Position numbers and translations under genes: made by a program. A stretch of 50,379 nt of DNA from Thiomicrospira microaerophila. GTDB taxonomy: Bacteria; Pseudomonadota; Gammaproteobacteria; Thiomicrospirales; Thiomicrospiraceae. The notes beneath the pieces are model-generated. The model did not search any database. It was not told the origin of the DNA and saw nothing but the letters and a program-made list of their open reading frames with translations. The stretch is from the NCBI RefSeq assembly GCF_000934765.1, contig NZ_JYNN01000022.1, positions 1 to 50,379 on the forward strand, in the 5' to 3' direction. This document shows positions 1-8,821 of the stretch, one piece after another (positions within the stretch are counted from its first letter, which is position 1; each line of letters starts with the position of its first letter).

Positions 1-112
1 TTTTATGCTTTTTACCCTTGATGCTTTCGTTTTCACTTTTCTGTTATTTTCATTCGGTTAGCATGATGGCTTAGTGATAAAATAAACGAAAACTTTGGAT
101 TAGAAGGATTCT

Positions 113-502
113 ATGATGAACTATACTTTGCCGCGTCCTATATACGATTTGCTGCTTGAAGCGCTGGGCGATAAGCAAAAAACAGACGTATTTGCTCGAG
201 CGATTGAGTCATCAATTCAAGCTATAGATGATAAAGCTGTTGAATCTATCCTTGAAAAGAAACAGCAGCTTAAGAATGAACTCTATGATAGCTTGCGCAA
301 TGAGCTGGCAACAAAAGAGTTTGTTAGGGCTGAAATCAGTGAGGTGCGTGCTGAAATCAGTGAGGTGCGTGCTGAAATCAGTGAAGTGCGTGCTGAACAG
401 AAAAACATGCAAACCTTACTCAAGGTGATTATTGGATTGATGATTTTTGGTTTAACGCTTGCGAACCCAGCTTTTATCGAGCTTTTGAAATCATTAGCTT
501 AA
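113..502 (+). CDS. Hypothetical coiled-coil protein with C-terminal membrane anchor
   Basis: A 129-residue protein of unknown function. The middle (about residues 45-100) is charged and heptad-like and contains three tandem copies of the seven-residue unit RAEISEV, which predicts a coiled coil. Residues about 104-122 form one hydrophobic segment, so the protein is probably tail-anchored in the inner membrane. The AGAAGG at 102-107 is a ribosome-binding site. It lies 8 nt from the ATG at 116 and 5 nt from the ATG at 113, so translation may begin at the second Met. The overall plan (short N-terminal domain, coiled coil, terminal TM) resembles DUF1640/CCDC90-type proteins; this is a resemblance of architecture, not a firm family call. 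Neighbours are decayed accessory genes, so it may belong to a transferred patch. Confidence 0.7.
   Translation: MMNYTLPRPIYDLLLEALGDKQKTDVFARAIESSIQAIDDKAVESILEKKQQLKNELYDSLRNELATKEFVRAEISEVRAEISEVRAEISEVRAEQKNMQTLLKVIIGLMIFGLTLANPAFIELLKSLA
329..391 (+). repeat. Three tandem 21-bp units inside the coiled-coil gene
   Basis: The unit begins GCTGAAATCAGTGAGG and repeats at 329-349, 350-370 and 371-391; the third copy has one change near its end (GAAGTG for GAGGTG). The first copy starts GGCTG rather than TGCTG. Each unit is exactly seven codons (one coiled-coil heptad), so copy-number change would lengthen or shorten the coil without a frameshift. Confidence 0.9.
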
Positions 503-523
503 TGTTTGTCGCGGCTAAGGAGC

Positions 524-876
524 ATGTCTAAAAAGAACACCCACTTTAAGATTCGCAAACTCTATCAATGCGGTTTTGATCGAAAGCAGGTTTTGGTATT
601 GTTTGACCTGATTGGCTGAATGATCACACTGCCGCATAATTTAGAATATGAATTTAAAGACATCGTTTAACAAATCGAGGAACAACATAGATGGCCTATA
701 TGAATACGATTGAGCGTTTGGCGATGGAGCAGGGAGTGGAAAAGGCAGCTTGGAGCAAGCCATCCAAATGATCAAAGACTTCACTATCGGTTAAAAAGAT
801 CGCTGAGAAGTACCAGTTGCCGTTAAATGTGCTGATGGAATGTCTGAGTCAGGCAGCGCCATCGGATAAACATTAA
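524..876 (+). pseudogene. Remnant of an Rpn/YhgA-family (PD-(D/E)XK) nuclease gene, 3' part
   Basis: Conceptual translation from 524 gives a stretch containing KIRKLYQCGFDRKQVLVLFD then LIG, a stop at 617-619, MITLPHNLEYEFKDIV, another stop near 668, QIEEQHR, then after a frameshift AYMNTIERLAMEQG. A further frame change leads to a tail VKKIAEKYQLPLNVLMEC ending at 876. This matches the C-terminal half of Rpn/YhgA-like recombination-promoting nuclease proteins, whose usual pattern there is an IDW, LP.EL, EEE..MPY.T.IER order. The first stop looks like a Trp codon TGG changed to TGA. The N-terminal catalytic domain is absent. With two nonsense codons and at least two frame changes it cannot encode a functional protein. 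Confidence 0.7.
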
Positions 877-921
877 TCCTTTATTTGGTTAAGGATTCAG
901 TTCAAGGAGGAAAAAGGGGTT

Positions 922-1050
922 ATGCTGCAATCAATAGACGATATGTCCGATCAAGAAATGATTTACATGTTTGGTCACAAAAAAGCAAAGGATAAAGATA
1001 CTGTTGATCAAATCATCAAGCGAATTCCTGCAATAGGCGACTTCATGTAG
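922..1050 (+). CDS. Small hypothetical protein (42 aa)
   Basis: This ORF has a strong Shine-Dalgarno sequence, AAGGAGG at 904-910, 11 nt ahead of the ATG at 922, and codes for 42 residues, mostly polar and charged (MLQSIDDMSDQEMIYMFGHK followed by a Lys/Asp-rich stretch). No family recognised. Its TAG stop is followed one base later by the GTG of the next ORF, so the two could be translationally coupled. It is too short for homology by eye; it might be a genuine small protein or the 5' fragment of a gene split from the next ORF. Confidence 0.4.
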   Translation: MLQSIDDMSDQEMIYMFGHKKAKDKDTVDQIIKRIPAIGDFM

Positions 1051-1051
1051 T

Positions 1052-1390
1052 GTGATTTACAATACCTTTGATGTAAATATTGGTTCTGAAGACAATAAAG
1101 TCCCTTGTAATATGACAAGAATTGATGACTTACAAAATTATCGATTGAGAAGCGTTGCGGTACCTATTTCTATTAACTATTTAATTTTTGATCCCCGGAC
1201 TGAGCCAGATTTTACTTTTTCACGTATGCATACGGCGCTTAACATTCTGTTTGGAGAGAGCAGCATGTCGCTGGACGGTTGGAAGCAGTCATTCAAATAC
1301 GTTTTTCTTATAGAGTTTGAAAAAGAAGGTATCGAATATCATTATCTTTTAAAAGAGTTTAAAAGGACAGCCACTTTTAACAACTTTTAA
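1052..1390 (+). CDS. Hypothetical protein (112 aa), possibly truncated
   Basis: GTG-started ORF immediately after the stop of the preceding small ORF. The 112 residues are a mixed, soluble-looking sequence with no motif I recognise. The last 13 residues and the stop lie inside a 40-bp direct repeat (1352-1432), so the natural C-terminus may have been replaced when the repeat arrived. It lies in the same decayed patch as the Rpn remnant, and I would treat it as a possible gene fragment. Confidence 0.4.
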   Translation: MIYNTFDVNIGSEDNKVPCNMTRIDDLQNYRLRSVAVPISINYLIFDPRTEPDFTFSRMHTALNILFGESSMSLDGWKQSFKYVFLIEFEKEGIEYHYLLKEFKRTATFNNF

Positions 1391-1432
1391 CAAAGAGTTT
1401 AAAAGGACAGCCACTTTTAACAGACTTTTAAC
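1352..1432 (+). repeat. Tandem direct repeat, two 40-41 bp units
   Basis: Units 1352-1391 and 1392-1432 are nearly identical; both begin AAAGAGTTTAAAAGGACAG and differ by a small change near the end (AACAAC versus AACAGAC). Each contains an inverted pair TTAAAAG...CTTTTAA separated by GACAGCCA, so each unit can form a hairpin. The first unit ends the preceding ORF. Confidence 0.85.
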
Positions 1433-1457
1433 ATTGGTTAGCTTCGTGTTGTCAGTC

Positions 1458-1499
1458 ATTCCTTAACTTAATGGCCGTGATGCTGTGCGTGGGGGTGAG
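1458..1499 (+). repeat. Dispersed repeat fragment, copy 1
   Basis: This stretch, containing CTTAACTTAATGGCCGTG, matches 37404-37445 on the opposite strand (CTTAATTTAATGGCCGTG) with a conserved GCGTGGG further on. About three quarters of positions agree over 42 nt. It is probably an old interspersed repeat; both copies are intergenic. Confidence 0.5.
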
Positions 1500-1504
1500 T
1501 TATA

Positions 1505-1522
1505 AACCTATGTGCATAGGTT
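1505..1522. promoter_or_regulatory. Inverted repeat upstream of the LPS heptose operon
   Basis: AACCTATG and CATAGGTT are perfect 8-bp arms around a TG centre, 125 bp ahead of gmhA. It could be an operator for a dimeric regulator or a small hairpin; no regulator is identified. The rest of 1523-1647 is AT-rich leader with no ORF that I can support. Confidence 0.35.
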
Positions 1523-1647
1523 AGGTTTACGGCGGAGAGGGTGTCAAGCGCTGTTTGGATAAAATAATCATGGCGGTGTGCGTTATCCGTTAAAATATTC
1601 GATTACTTTAACAAGATAGTGATGTCTTTTATTTAAAAGCCAAATTT

Positions 1648-2247
1648 ATGACCGCAAACGCCCAAAGTTATAATGACGCACTCATGCGTCACCTGGATCT
1701 ATTTAAACATGCACAAGCTTATCAACCTATGGCTGAGAGGATGTTGTCGGCGATTCTTCATAGCCTGCAGCAAGGGGGTAAAATCTTCTGGTGTGGTAAT
1801 GGGGGCAGCGCGGCTGACAGTCAGCATCTAGCGGCTGAGTTGGTTGTGCGCTATAAACAGAATCGTCAAGCACTCGCATCTATTGCGCTCACTACCGATA
1901 CTTCTATTTTAACTGCGTGTGCTAACGACTTTGGTTTTGAGTACATTTTTGCGCGTCAAGTTTCAGCGCTTATGGGGCCAAATGATATTCTGGTTGCGTT
2001 GAGTACGTCTGGTAATAGCCAGAATGTGAATCGCGCGGTGGATGCAGCTAACCAGCTGGGTGCGACGACATTGGCGTTAACTGGCGGAGATGGCGGACAG
2101 CTTGCACAGATTGCACAGCATGTTTTACGCGTAGAAAGTGATGAAACCGCGCGTATTCAAGAAATGCATCTGTTTATTGGGCACTGGTGGTGTGAAGCTT
2201 TGGATGGGCACTGTCTGCAAGGTGATTTGAGTGAGGGTTTGCTATGA
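1648..2247 (+). CDS. gmhA: Phosphoheptose isomerase GmhA
   Basis: Cytoplasmic SIS-fold enzyme that converts sedoheptulose 7-phosphate to D-glycero-D-manno-heptose 7-phosphate, the first step to ADP-heptose for the LPS inner core. The 199-residue length is normal. Visible: the SIS phosphate-binding segment [11 protein letters not shown] (residues 50-60), Glu64 and His179, corresponding in position to E. coli catalytic Glu65 and His180, and the STSGNSQNV loop (119-127). DiaA, the related replication protein, shares the fold, but the active-site pair and the neighbours (hldE, gmhB, heptosyltransferase) point to GmhA. Its stop overlaps the hldE start as ATGA, indicating translational coupling. 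First gene of the LPS operon. Confidence 0.92.
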   Translation: MTANAQSYNDALMRHLDLFKHAQAYQPMAERMLSAILHSLQQGGKIFWCGNGGSAADSQHLAAELVVRYKQNRQALASIALTTDTSILTACANDFGFEYIFARQVSALMGPNDILVALSTSGNSQNVNRAVDAANQLGATTLALTGGDGGQLAQIAQHVLRVESDETARIQEMHLFIGHWWCEALDGHCLQGDLSEGLL

Positions 2248-3707
2248 TGGTTAATTTAGCGCATTTAGCGCATTTATCGCGTGCAAAAATTTTGGTGGTC
2301 GGTGATGTGATGTTGGATCGCTATTATTATGGCGATACCCAACGTATTTCGCCAGAAGCGCCTGTGCCGGTGGTCAATATCACGCGTATTGAGGACAAGG
2401 CCGGGGGCGCGGCGAATGTGGCGCGTAATATTTCACATCTAGATGGCCAAGTAGCGCTGTTAGGGATTATCGGTCAGGATGCGGAAGGTGAAAGCCTTCA
2501 ACAGCTGTTGGCCGAAGAAAATATTCAGTCCTCGCTCTACCAGCAAGCGGCACAGCCCACTATTGCCAAAATGCGCGTGGTATCGCGACATCAGCAAGTG
2601 GTACGTCTTGATATAGAACAACGCTTTTCTGCCGCCAGTGCTCTGCGCTTGGCTGAGATGTTTGCCGACCAAGTTCAGGATGTGGATTTGGTCATTTTTA
2701 GCGACTATAACAAAGGCTCTTTGACGCAGATAAGCGCGATGATTCAAATCGCAAAATCGGCAGGTAAGATGGTTTTAGTTGACCCCAAACAAACGGATTT
2801 AAGTCTGTATGCGGGAGCGGATGTGATTACCCCCAATATCAAGGAATTTATTGATGCGGGTGGTGATATCGCCAGTGAAGCCAAGATGCTGGATTCAGCA
2901 AGGACGCTGCTCGCGCAATCGGGTATTGCCGCGATGCTGTTAACCCGAAGCGAACAGGGTATGAGTTATATTACGGCATCGACACACTATCATGTTCCCG
3001 CGCAAGTGTTAGAGGTCAGTGATGTGACTGGTGCGGGAGATACCGTGATTGCCAGTTTGGCGGTCATGCTTGGCGCTGGTTTTGAAAGCCAACAAGCCGT
3101 TGAGTTAGCAAACCTTTGTGCGGGTATTGTGGTGGGCAAGCTGGGTGCGGCCACGGTAGCACCGGAAGAGCTAGCGGCGAAGCTTAATCAACAGCTCAAT
3201 GCGCAAGGCGACAGTTATTTAGCTCCCTTCGATGCCGTGCTCCAGCACATCGCCTTTGCGAAACAAAATGGCGAACGGATCGTGTTTACCAATGGTTGTT
3301 TTGATATTCTCCATGCCGGTCACGTGCGCTATCTCAATCAAGCCAAGTCGTTAGGCGATCGCTTAGTGGTTGGCTTGAACGCCGATGCGTCGGTTTCGCG
3401 CTTAAAAGGGCCGACTCGACCGATTAATGGATTGGAGGATCGTGCGGCCGTCTTAGCCGGCTTGGCCTGCGTTGATTGGGTGGTACCATTTGGCGAGTTA
3501 CCCGAAGAGCAAGACACGCCGTTGAAATTAATTGAGCAAATATCACCCGATGTGTTGGTTAAGGGGGGCGATTACACGATAGATTCGATTGTTGGCGCTG
3601 ACTTTGTGCTTGCTCAGGGCGGTGAAGTCAAAGTATTGGGGTTTGTAGAGGGCAAGTCAACCACTGGCATTATTCAAAAAGCAAGAGGACAGGGCGAGTG
3701 GCGTTGA
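2244..3707 (+). CDS. hldE: Bifunctional heptose 7-phosphate kinase / heptose 1-phosphate adenylyltransferase HldE
   Basis: Two-domain enzyme: the N-terminal PfkB-type kinase makes heptose 1,7-bisphosphate, and the C-terminal nucleotidyltransferase makes ADP-D-glycero-D-manno-heptose. The kinase domain covers about residues 1-320, with the GGAANVARN substrate-binding stretch and the DVTGAGDT anion-hole/ATP motif (about 260). The transferase domain begins near residue 345 with [12 protein letters not shown], the HxGH signature, and continues to a KSTTGII motif near the end. 487 residues is the usual length for the fused form. Two adjacent ATGs (2244, 2247) are possible starts; 2244 overlaps the gmhA stop. 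The 3' end overlaps the next gene by 10 nt. Both domains look intact. Confidence 0.95.
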   Translation: MMVNLAHLAHLSRAKILVVGDVMLDRYYYGDTQRISPEAPVPVVNITRIEDKAGGAANVARNISHLDGQVALLGIIGQDAEGESLQQLLAEENIQSSLYQQAAQPTIAKMRVVSRHQQVVRLDIEQRFSAASALRLAEMFADQVQDVDLVIFSDYNKGSLTQISAMIQIAKSAGKMVLVDPKQTDLSLYAGADVITPNIKEFIDAGGDIASEAKMLDSARTLLAQSGIAAMLLTRSEQGMSYITASTHYHVPAQVLEVSDVTGAGDTVIASLAVMLGAGFESQQAVELANLCAGIVVGKLGAATVAPEELAAKLNQQLNAQGDSYLAPFDAVLQHIAFAKQNGERIVFTNGCFDILHAGHVRYLNQAKSLGDRLVVGLNADASVSRLKGPTRPINGLEDRAAVLAGLACVDWVVPFGELPEEQDTPLKLIEQISPDVLVKGGDYTIDSIVGADFVLAQGGEVKVLGFVEGKSTTGIIQKARGQGEWR

Positions 3708-4747
3708 ATTTGCCCTTACCAACCTCCGTATGTATTTTACGCTTGTCGGCGATTGGTGACGTGTGTAATGCGCTAGCGGCGGTGCAATCTATCCAACGAC
3801 ACTATCCAGACTGTGCGATCACTTGGGTTATCGGCAAGGTTGAACATAGTCTATTAAAAGGATTACCCGGTATACGTTTTGTTGTGTTCGACAAAAAGCA
3901 AGGTTGGCGCGCCTATCGCCAGTTAAAAGCCGATTTGGCGGGAGAAACCTTTGATTATTTGTTGCACATGCAGGTCGCCTTGCGTGCCAATCTAGCCAGT
4001 CTGTTTATCAACGCACATCACAAGGTTGGTTTTGACAAGGCAAGAGCCAAAGAGCTGCATAGCCTGTTTATGAGCCATCGCATCGCGCCACGTCAGGGAG
4101 AGCACGTGCTAGAGGGTTTTATGCAGTTTGCCGAGTTTATCGGGGTGCCAAAACAACCACCACGCTGGGATATGTCGATTGCGCCAGATGACCAGGCCTG
4201 GGCACGGCAACAGATCGGCCGTTCAACAAAAAACATCGTCATTTGTCCTGCTGCGTCGAATGCAGAGCGCAATTGGTTGCCTCAACATTATGCGGCGATT
4301 GCTGATTGGGTCGCCTCACAAGGCTATCAGGTTTATATTTGTGGTGCGAATACCGAGCTTGAACAACGCTTGGCGAAGGCGATTGAACACCATGCTCAGG
4401 CCTCGTGCCTAAACCTTGTCGGTAAAAGTAACTTAAAACAATTGTTGGCACTGATCGCCCTGGCCGATGGCGTGCTGGCACCCGACACGGGGCCTGCGCA
4501 CATGGCGGTTGCTGTGGGCACACCCGTAGTCGGCCTGTACGCTCATAGTAATCCGGCACGCACCGGTCCCTATGCGTACCCAGGCCTGGTTGTTGATGTA
4601 TATCATTTATTGTTGAATAAGCGGCACAATCACGTATCTAGTGAGGTAAAGTGGGGCTTTCGATTAAAGGGCGATGATTTAATGACGCATATTAGCGTGG
4701 ATAAGGTCAAAGAAAAAATGCAGCAAGTGATAGGATGTAAATCATGA
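3698..4747 (+). CDS. GT9-family heptosyltransferase
   Basis: Glycosyltransferase family 9 protein of 349 residues, the family that moves heptose from ADP-heptose onto the LPS core at the cytoplasmic face of the inner membrane. N-terminal motif [13 protein letters not shown] and the C-terminal donor-site motif [20 protein letters not shown] are both present. The GTG at 3698 is inside the end of hldE, so the start is coupled. The place between hldE and gmhB supports use of heptose. Which acceptor (WaaC, WaaF or WaaQ type) cannot be decided from the sequence. It contains two copies of the CCAGGCCTGG core of the iterated palindrome (4192 and 4580). Confidence 0.88.
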   Translation: MALNLPLPTSVCILRLSAIGDVCNALAAVQSIQRHYPDCAITWVIGKVEHSLLKGLPGIRFVVFDKKQGWRAYRQLKADLAGETFDYLLHMQVALRANLASLFINAHHKVGFDKARAKELHSLFMSHRIAPRQGEHVLEGFMQFAEFIGVPKQPPRWDMSIAPDDQAWARQQIGRSTKNIVICPAASNAERNWLPQHYAAIADWVASQGYQVYICGANTELEQRLAKAIEHHAQASCLNLVGKSNLKQLLALIALADGVLAPDTGPAHMAVAVGTPVVGLYAHSNPARTGPYAYPGLVVDVYHLLLNKRHNHVSSEVKWGFRLKGDDLMTHISVDKVKEKMQQVIGCKS

Positions 4748-5292
4748 CTCCAGCCTTGTTTCTTGATCGTGACGGGGTCGTGAATGTTGAAAAACACTAT
4801 CTATATAAAATACCAGATTTTGAGTTTATCGACGGCGTGTTTGATTGTTGCCGCTACTTTCAGCAGCTAGGATACAAAATTATCATCGTCACCAATCAAG
4901 GCGGTATTGCACAGGGTTTTTACACCGAAGAGGATTATCAGACCTTGACCGCTTGGATGCTTAACCAATTTCAGGCACAGGCTATTCACATTGACGGTGT
5001 TTACCACTGCCCACACCACCCCAAATTCACCGGCGACTGTGACTGCAGAAAACCTAAACCTGGTATGCTTCTTCAAGCGCAACAAGATCACCACATTGAT
5101 TTGACCAACTCGATCATGGTCGGCGACAAACTTAGCGATATACAGGCCGCCCAAGCGGCAGGGCTAAAACAATGCTACCTCATCCGAACCGGGCATGCAT
5201 TGACCCGCGCCGAGGAACAGCAGGCTAGCGAAACACTGAATAGATTAACCGATCTTATTGAGCAAACCAAGCAGGATAACCAAGGTGACTAA
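4744..5292 (+). CDS. gmhB: D-glycero-beta-D-manno-heptose 1,7-bisphosphate 7-phosphatase GmhB
   Basis: HAD-superfamily phosphatase acting between the two HldE reactions. FLDRDGVVN gives the nucleophile and acid/base aspartates Asp8 and Asp10; VTNQGGIAQG is motif II, and KPKPGM with VGDKLSDIQAA gives motifs III and IV. The zinc loop CPHHPKFTGDCDC contains the Cys-x-His and Cys-x-Cys pairs characteristic of GmhB, which separates it from histidinol phosphatase relatives. 182 residues is normal. It overlaps the upstream GT9 gene as ATGA. With gmhA and hldE, all ADP-heptose steps except the HldD epimerase are encoded in this window. Confidence 0.93.
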   Translation: MTPALFLDRDGVVNVEKHYLYKIPDFEFIDGVFDCCRYFQQLGYKIIIVTNQGGIAQGFYTEEDYQTLTAWMLNQFQAQAIHIDGVYHCPHHPKFTGDCDCRKPKPGMLLQAQQDHHIDLTNSIMVGDKLSDIQAAQAAGLKQCYLIRTGHALTRAEEQQASETLNRLTDLIEQTKQDNQGD

Positions 5293-6589
5293 GCTTTCTA
5301 TTCTTGACACAGCGTTCACTACCAAGCTACTCACCCTCTACAGCTCGTTAGCCGTATTTCTATTTTTATCCTTGGCATTAATTCTGCCCTCCGGCTATTC
5401 CTATGGCGCCGCCATGCTGTTTCTGGCCGGATTGTTTTTTGTTTTTAAACAACAGTCTTGGGTTATGCTTAATAAGCAAGATTGGTTGTTAGGGTCGGTT
5501 TTAGCTGTGTTTTCATTGGTGTGGATGCTAGAAGCTTGGATCTTTGGATATGGTATTAGTGGCTTCGATAAGCCGTTTCGCTTTGTTGCTGCAATTGTCG
5601 CTATGTTTTGTTTGATTCAGTATCCACCCAAACTGGCTTTTTTTTGGTTTGGAGCTGCGTTAGGCTCGATACTGACGGGAGTCTATACTGTCAAAGTGAT
5701 ATTGTTTGACGGCCTATCTAGAGTTGAGTTGGGTTATACTACTGCAATAATTCAGTTTGGTAACACTTCAATTTTGTTAGCGTTTTTGTCGTTAGCTGGA
5801 TTGGGCTGGGCTGTAAGTCAGAGAAAAAAGTATTTTTGGATATCACTGCTTTTATTTGGTTTTTTAATGGGCCTTGTAGCCTCTGTGCTTTCAGGTACAA
5901 GGGGTGGATGGATTGCAATTCCATTTGCTTTACTGATTATTTATCGTGGACTAAGTTCTCATTTTCAATGGCGTCATGTTTTTGTCGGTTCTGTTTTATT
6001 GGTGTTCACTTTAGTGTTTATTTACACTCAGCCAAGTACGGGTGTTAAAGAAAGAGTAGATCTTGCTGTCGCTGAAGTCAAAAGCTATTATCAACAAGGC
6101 GTTGCTGCAACTTCTGTAGGTTCACGGTTGGAAATGTGGCGTGGAGGATTGATCATTGTAGCGGATAACCCAATCTATGGAGTAGGTACCCTAGGTTATC
6201 AACAACGCAAGTCGGCGTTGATTCAAGAAGGTGAGTTAGATCCGTTTGTTGAGCATATTACGCATTTACATAATGAATACTTGGAGAGATTTGTTAAGTT
6301 TGGTCTAATAGGGTTGTTCGCGCTTATATTGCTTTTTTTCTTACCACTAAGGGTGTTTTTAAGTTATTTTCAACACCCCTGCTTAAATGTTCGCGCACTG
6401 GCCAGTGCGGGTGCGGTTTTATCGGTCTGTTATATAGATTTTAGCCTAACGCACTCCCCATTAAGGCACAATATAGGCGTTATGATTTTTGCATTTACAT
6501 TAATCGTTATTTCAGTTCTTCTTAAATATGCACTAGTTAATTATAATAGCGGTCAAAACTCAAATATTGATTCTCTTAAGTGTGGCTAA
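5285..6589 (+). CDS. O-antigen ligase / polymerase family membrane protein (WaaL-like)
   Basis: Polytopic membrane protein of about 434 residues with ten or more hydrophobic segments. The large periplasmic loop and the HLHNEYLERFVKFGLIGL motif near residue 325 are typical of the Wzy_C / O-antigen ligase family, in which the conserved His takes part in joining undecaprenyl-linked O-antigen to lipid A-core. I chose the GTG at 5285, which overlaps the gmhB end, over an upstream in-frame TTG at 5258 that would extend nine codons into gmhB. The LPS location favours WaaL over a Wzy polymerase, but sequence alone does not separate them. Base composition turns AT-richer from about 5600 onward, which may reflect a variable, exchanged part of the locus. 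Confidence 0.78.
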   Translation: MTKLSILDTAFTTKLLTLYSSLAVFLFLSLALILPSGYSYGAAMLFLAGLFFVFKQQSWVMLNKQDWLLGSVLAVFSLVWMLEAWIFGYGISGFDKPFRFVAAIVAMFCLIQYPPKLAFFWFGAALGSILTGVYTVKVILFDGLSRVELGYTTAIIQFGNTSILLAFLSLAGLGWAVSQRKKYFWISLLLFGFLMGLVASVLSGTRGGWIAIPFALLIIYRGLSSHFQWRHVFVGSVLLVFTLVFIYTQPSTGVKERVDLAVAEVKSYYQQGVAATSVGSRLEMWRGGLIIVADNPIYGVGTLGYQQRKSALIQEGELDPFVEHITHLHNEYLERFVKFGLIGLFALILLFFLPLRVFLSYFQHPCLNVRALASAGAVLSVCYIDFSLTHSPLRHNIGVMIFAFTLIVISVLLKYALVNYNSGQNSNIDSLKCG

Positions 6590-6598
6590 AAGACAAAC

Positions 6599-7669
6599 AT
6601 GAAAACGCGTAAATATCTTTTTTTTGTGAATGCAGACTACTGTTATGCAATATATAGACCACTACAACAAAAAATATTGCAGCGTGGTGAGCAGGTGGCT
6701 TGGTTTTTTGCGCCTGACTTAAAACCAAAGCTAGATGATTATGAACCTCATCTTTCTAGTGCGCAAGCGGTATTCGATTTTGCGCCTGACGTCATGTTTA
6801 TTGCAGGTAATTGGTTTCCATATTATTTGCCAGGCATTAAAGTAATGGTTTTTCATGGCTTTGCAATAAACAAGCGCAGCGAGCAAGCCGTTCAGTTAAG
6901 TGGGCACTTTAGATTAAGAGGCTGGTTTGATCTTTACTGTACGCATTCTGAAATTGATACTCAGCGATTTAAAGAGCTTAACGATGGAACCTATAAGGTG
7001 TATAAAACAGGTTGGCCCAAATTTGATACGCTCTATCAAAAAAAACAAGCTAGTTTACATGTAGATTGCATAGCAAAGCCTAGTGCTCGTATTCCTTGTT
7101 TATTTTATGCATCTACTTTTTCACCTTCACTTACATCATCTGAGGTGTTGTTTGAGGAAATTAGGCGTATTATTCAATCCGAAAAGTGGCAGGTGATAGC
7201 AACCCTTCATCCAAAAACGCCGGCAGAAACACAGCACAAATATAGAAGCTTAAAAGCAACGAATTATCAGTTTTTAGAAACAAATGATGATCTTTATGAT
7301 GGCATGTTAAAGTCAGACGTTATGCTCTGTGACACCTCAACGATCATGTACGAGTATTTATTTTTTGACAAGCCATTGGTCACATTTAATACTAAAAATC
7401 CAGGTGATTTTGCAATAAATGTCACGGATGTTAATGCGTTGGAAGCCACGCTGTGTAAAGCGCTCATACGCGATACAGCAACACGTAATGCACAACAAAA
7501 CCGGTGTAAAGATCTACATGGTTACCTTGATGATGGCTCGAGTCAAAGGGTTATAGAGGCAGTAGACTCTTTTATTCAACAAGGCCTACTTGAAACCTTA
7601 AAGCCTAAAAAACTTAACATGCTACGTAAGTTAAAGGTAAGGCAAAAAATGAACTACTGGCGACTTTAA
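6599..7669 (+). CDS. CDP-glycerol glycerophosphotransferase-like protein
   Basis: 356-residue GT-B-fold-like protein. The C-terminal half carries LHPKTPAETQHKY and CDTSTIMYEYLFFDKPLVTF, the pattern (polar Asp/Thr-Ser followed by a hydrophobic run and KPL) of the CDP-glycerol:glycerophosphotransferase family known from teichoic acid synthesis and found also in LPS loci of Gram-negatives. No membrane segment is obvious. Role here is unproven: transfer of glycerol phosphate or of another group to the core or O-unit is a reasonable inference from its place between a ligase gene and a GT4 gene. The gene is relatively AT-rich. Confidence 0.65.
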   Translation: MKTRKYLFFVNADYCYAIYRPLQQKILQRGEQVAWFFAPDLKPKLDDYEPHLSSAQAVFDFAPDVMFIAGNWFPYYLPGIKVMVFHGFAINKRSEQAVQLSGHFRLRGWFDLYCTHSEIDTQRFKELNDGTYKVYKTGWPKFDTLYQKKQASLHVDCIAKPSARIPCLFYASTFSPSLTSSEVLFEEIRRIIQSEKWQVIATLHPKTPAETQHKYRSLKATNYQFLETNDDLYDGMLKSDVMLCDTSTIMYEYLFFDKPLVTFNTKNPGDFAINVTDVNALEATLCKALIRDTATRNAQQNRCKDLHGYLDDGSSQRVIEAVDSFIQQGLLETLKPKKLNMLRKLKVRQKMNYWRL

Positions 7670-7684
7670 AAAACGGAGACGATA

Positions 7685-8770
7685 ATGAAAGTATTGACGA
7701 TAACCGATCGCCAAGACCGTGCTGAAACCGAACTTTATATTCTACTAAGCAAAAAAATTGAAAAATTTGTTGTTCTAGCGAACCCAACAGGGCGCTACTA
7801 TGTCATGCTCAAAGACGCAGGAGTTGATGTAAGACCGATACAAATTAAGTCTCGCTTTGACAAAAAGTCTACTCAATATCTTGCAGAAATGCTAGCGGAT
7901 GAATCTTATGACATTGTTCATGCATACAGGTCGCATTCTATTGCATGTATGCTGAGAGCTGGTAAGTCTAGCTCGGCGAAGCTTCTTGCCTACAGAGGTG
8001 TTACTACAGGTGTAGGCTATTTGGTACCTGAATCTTGGATTACTTTACTGCATCCGCGTTTGGATGGGATCATGTGTGTCGCGGAGGCTATCCGTCAATC
8101 TTTGATTGATATTCGATTTTTATGGCTAAGATTCCCCGTACATAAGCCTAAAACGATTCATAAAGGACACAATCCTGATTGGTATGAAGGTGAGGCGGTT
8201 TCTGTCACGCAATTTGGTGTGCCAGCGGGTGCTAAAACGCTTTGCTGTATCTCGAGAAATAGCTTGAAAAAAGGGGTACTAACCCTTGTAGAAGCTTTTA
8301 AAAATTTGGATCCTGCCCTTAACGCTCATCTGCTGCTTATCGGCAATATCGACCAAAATATGCAGCTTAAAAAGCAGGTAAAACAACCTGGCCTGGTTGG
8401 GCGCGTGCATTTTACCGGTTATCGAAACGATGCTACTCAGATAATTCGTGGGTGCGATGTGCTGGTGTCTGCTTCGGAGAGTGGAGAGGGCTTGCCGCGC
8501 GTTGCGATTGAAGCGATGTGTGTGGGTACGCCTGTGGTGGCTACCGATTCCGGGGGCACACGTGAGGTGGTGCTGGATGGACAAACGGGTCTGCTGATTA
8601 AGAAGGGTGATGTTGAGGGTTTAAAAGAGGCTGTTACCCGTTGTTTGACCTCTCCTGCGCTACAAAACAAGTTATCTACTGAAGGTCTTGCATTCGTAAA
8701 GTCTCATTTAACCCCGGAAAAGACAGCAAAAGAAGTATATAGCTGGTATCAAGCGTTATTAACAAATTAG
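7685..8770 (+). CDS. Glycosyltransferase family 4 (group 1) protein
   Basis: 361-residue GT-B glycosyltransferase. The C-terminal domain shows the donor nucleotide-sugar signature: SASESGEGLPRVAIEAM, including Glu-x7-Glu, followed by GTPVVATDSGGTREVV. The N-terminal half contains YDIVHAYRSHS, the usual start of an acceptor-binding region. Sugar and linkage are unknown; the context suggests LPS core or O-unit assembly. An AAACGGAGACG leader (7669-7681) provides a Shine-Dalgarno sequence. The last gene of the plus-strand LPS cluster; it converges on dps. It holds a one-mismatch copy of the iterated palindrome at 8384-8399 (encoding QPGLV). Confidence 0.85.
   Translation: MKVLTITDRQDRAETELYILLSKKIEKFVVLANPTGRYYVMLKDAGVDVRPIQIKSRFDKKSTQYLAEMLADESYDIVHAYRSHSIACMLRAGKSSSAKLLAYRGVTTGVGYLVPESWITLLHPRLDGIMCVAEAIRQSLIDIRFLWLRFPVHKPKTIHKGHNPDWYEGEAVSVTQFGVPAGAKTLCCISRNSLKKGVLTLVEAFKNLDPALNAHLLLIGNIDQNMQLKKQVKQPGLVGRVHFTGYRNDATQIIRGCDVLVSASESGEGLPRVAIEAMCVGTPVVATDSGGTREVVLDGQTGLLIKKGDVEGLKEAVTRCLTSPALQNKLSTEGLAFVKSHLTPEKTAKEVYSWYQALLTN
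8384..8399. repeat. Iterated palindrome copy (15/16)
   Basis: CAACCTGGCCTGGTTG differs from CAACCAGGCCTGGTTG at one base (T for A). Inside the GT4 gene, read as QPGLV. Confidence 0.75.
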
Positions 8771-8821
8771 CTGTCAAATGAGATTAGGTTCAAGGCCTTA
8801 TTAGTTACCAACCCCCACAAA

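Noticed and set aside
1352-1432. CRISPR-like repeat pair
   Set aside because: Only two directly abutting units with no spacer and no cas genes; it is a tandem duplication.
4239-4559. Open frame of 106 codons antisense to the heptosyltransferase
   Set aside because: Arg/Pro/His-rich translation, no ribosome-binding site, fully inside a conserved gene.
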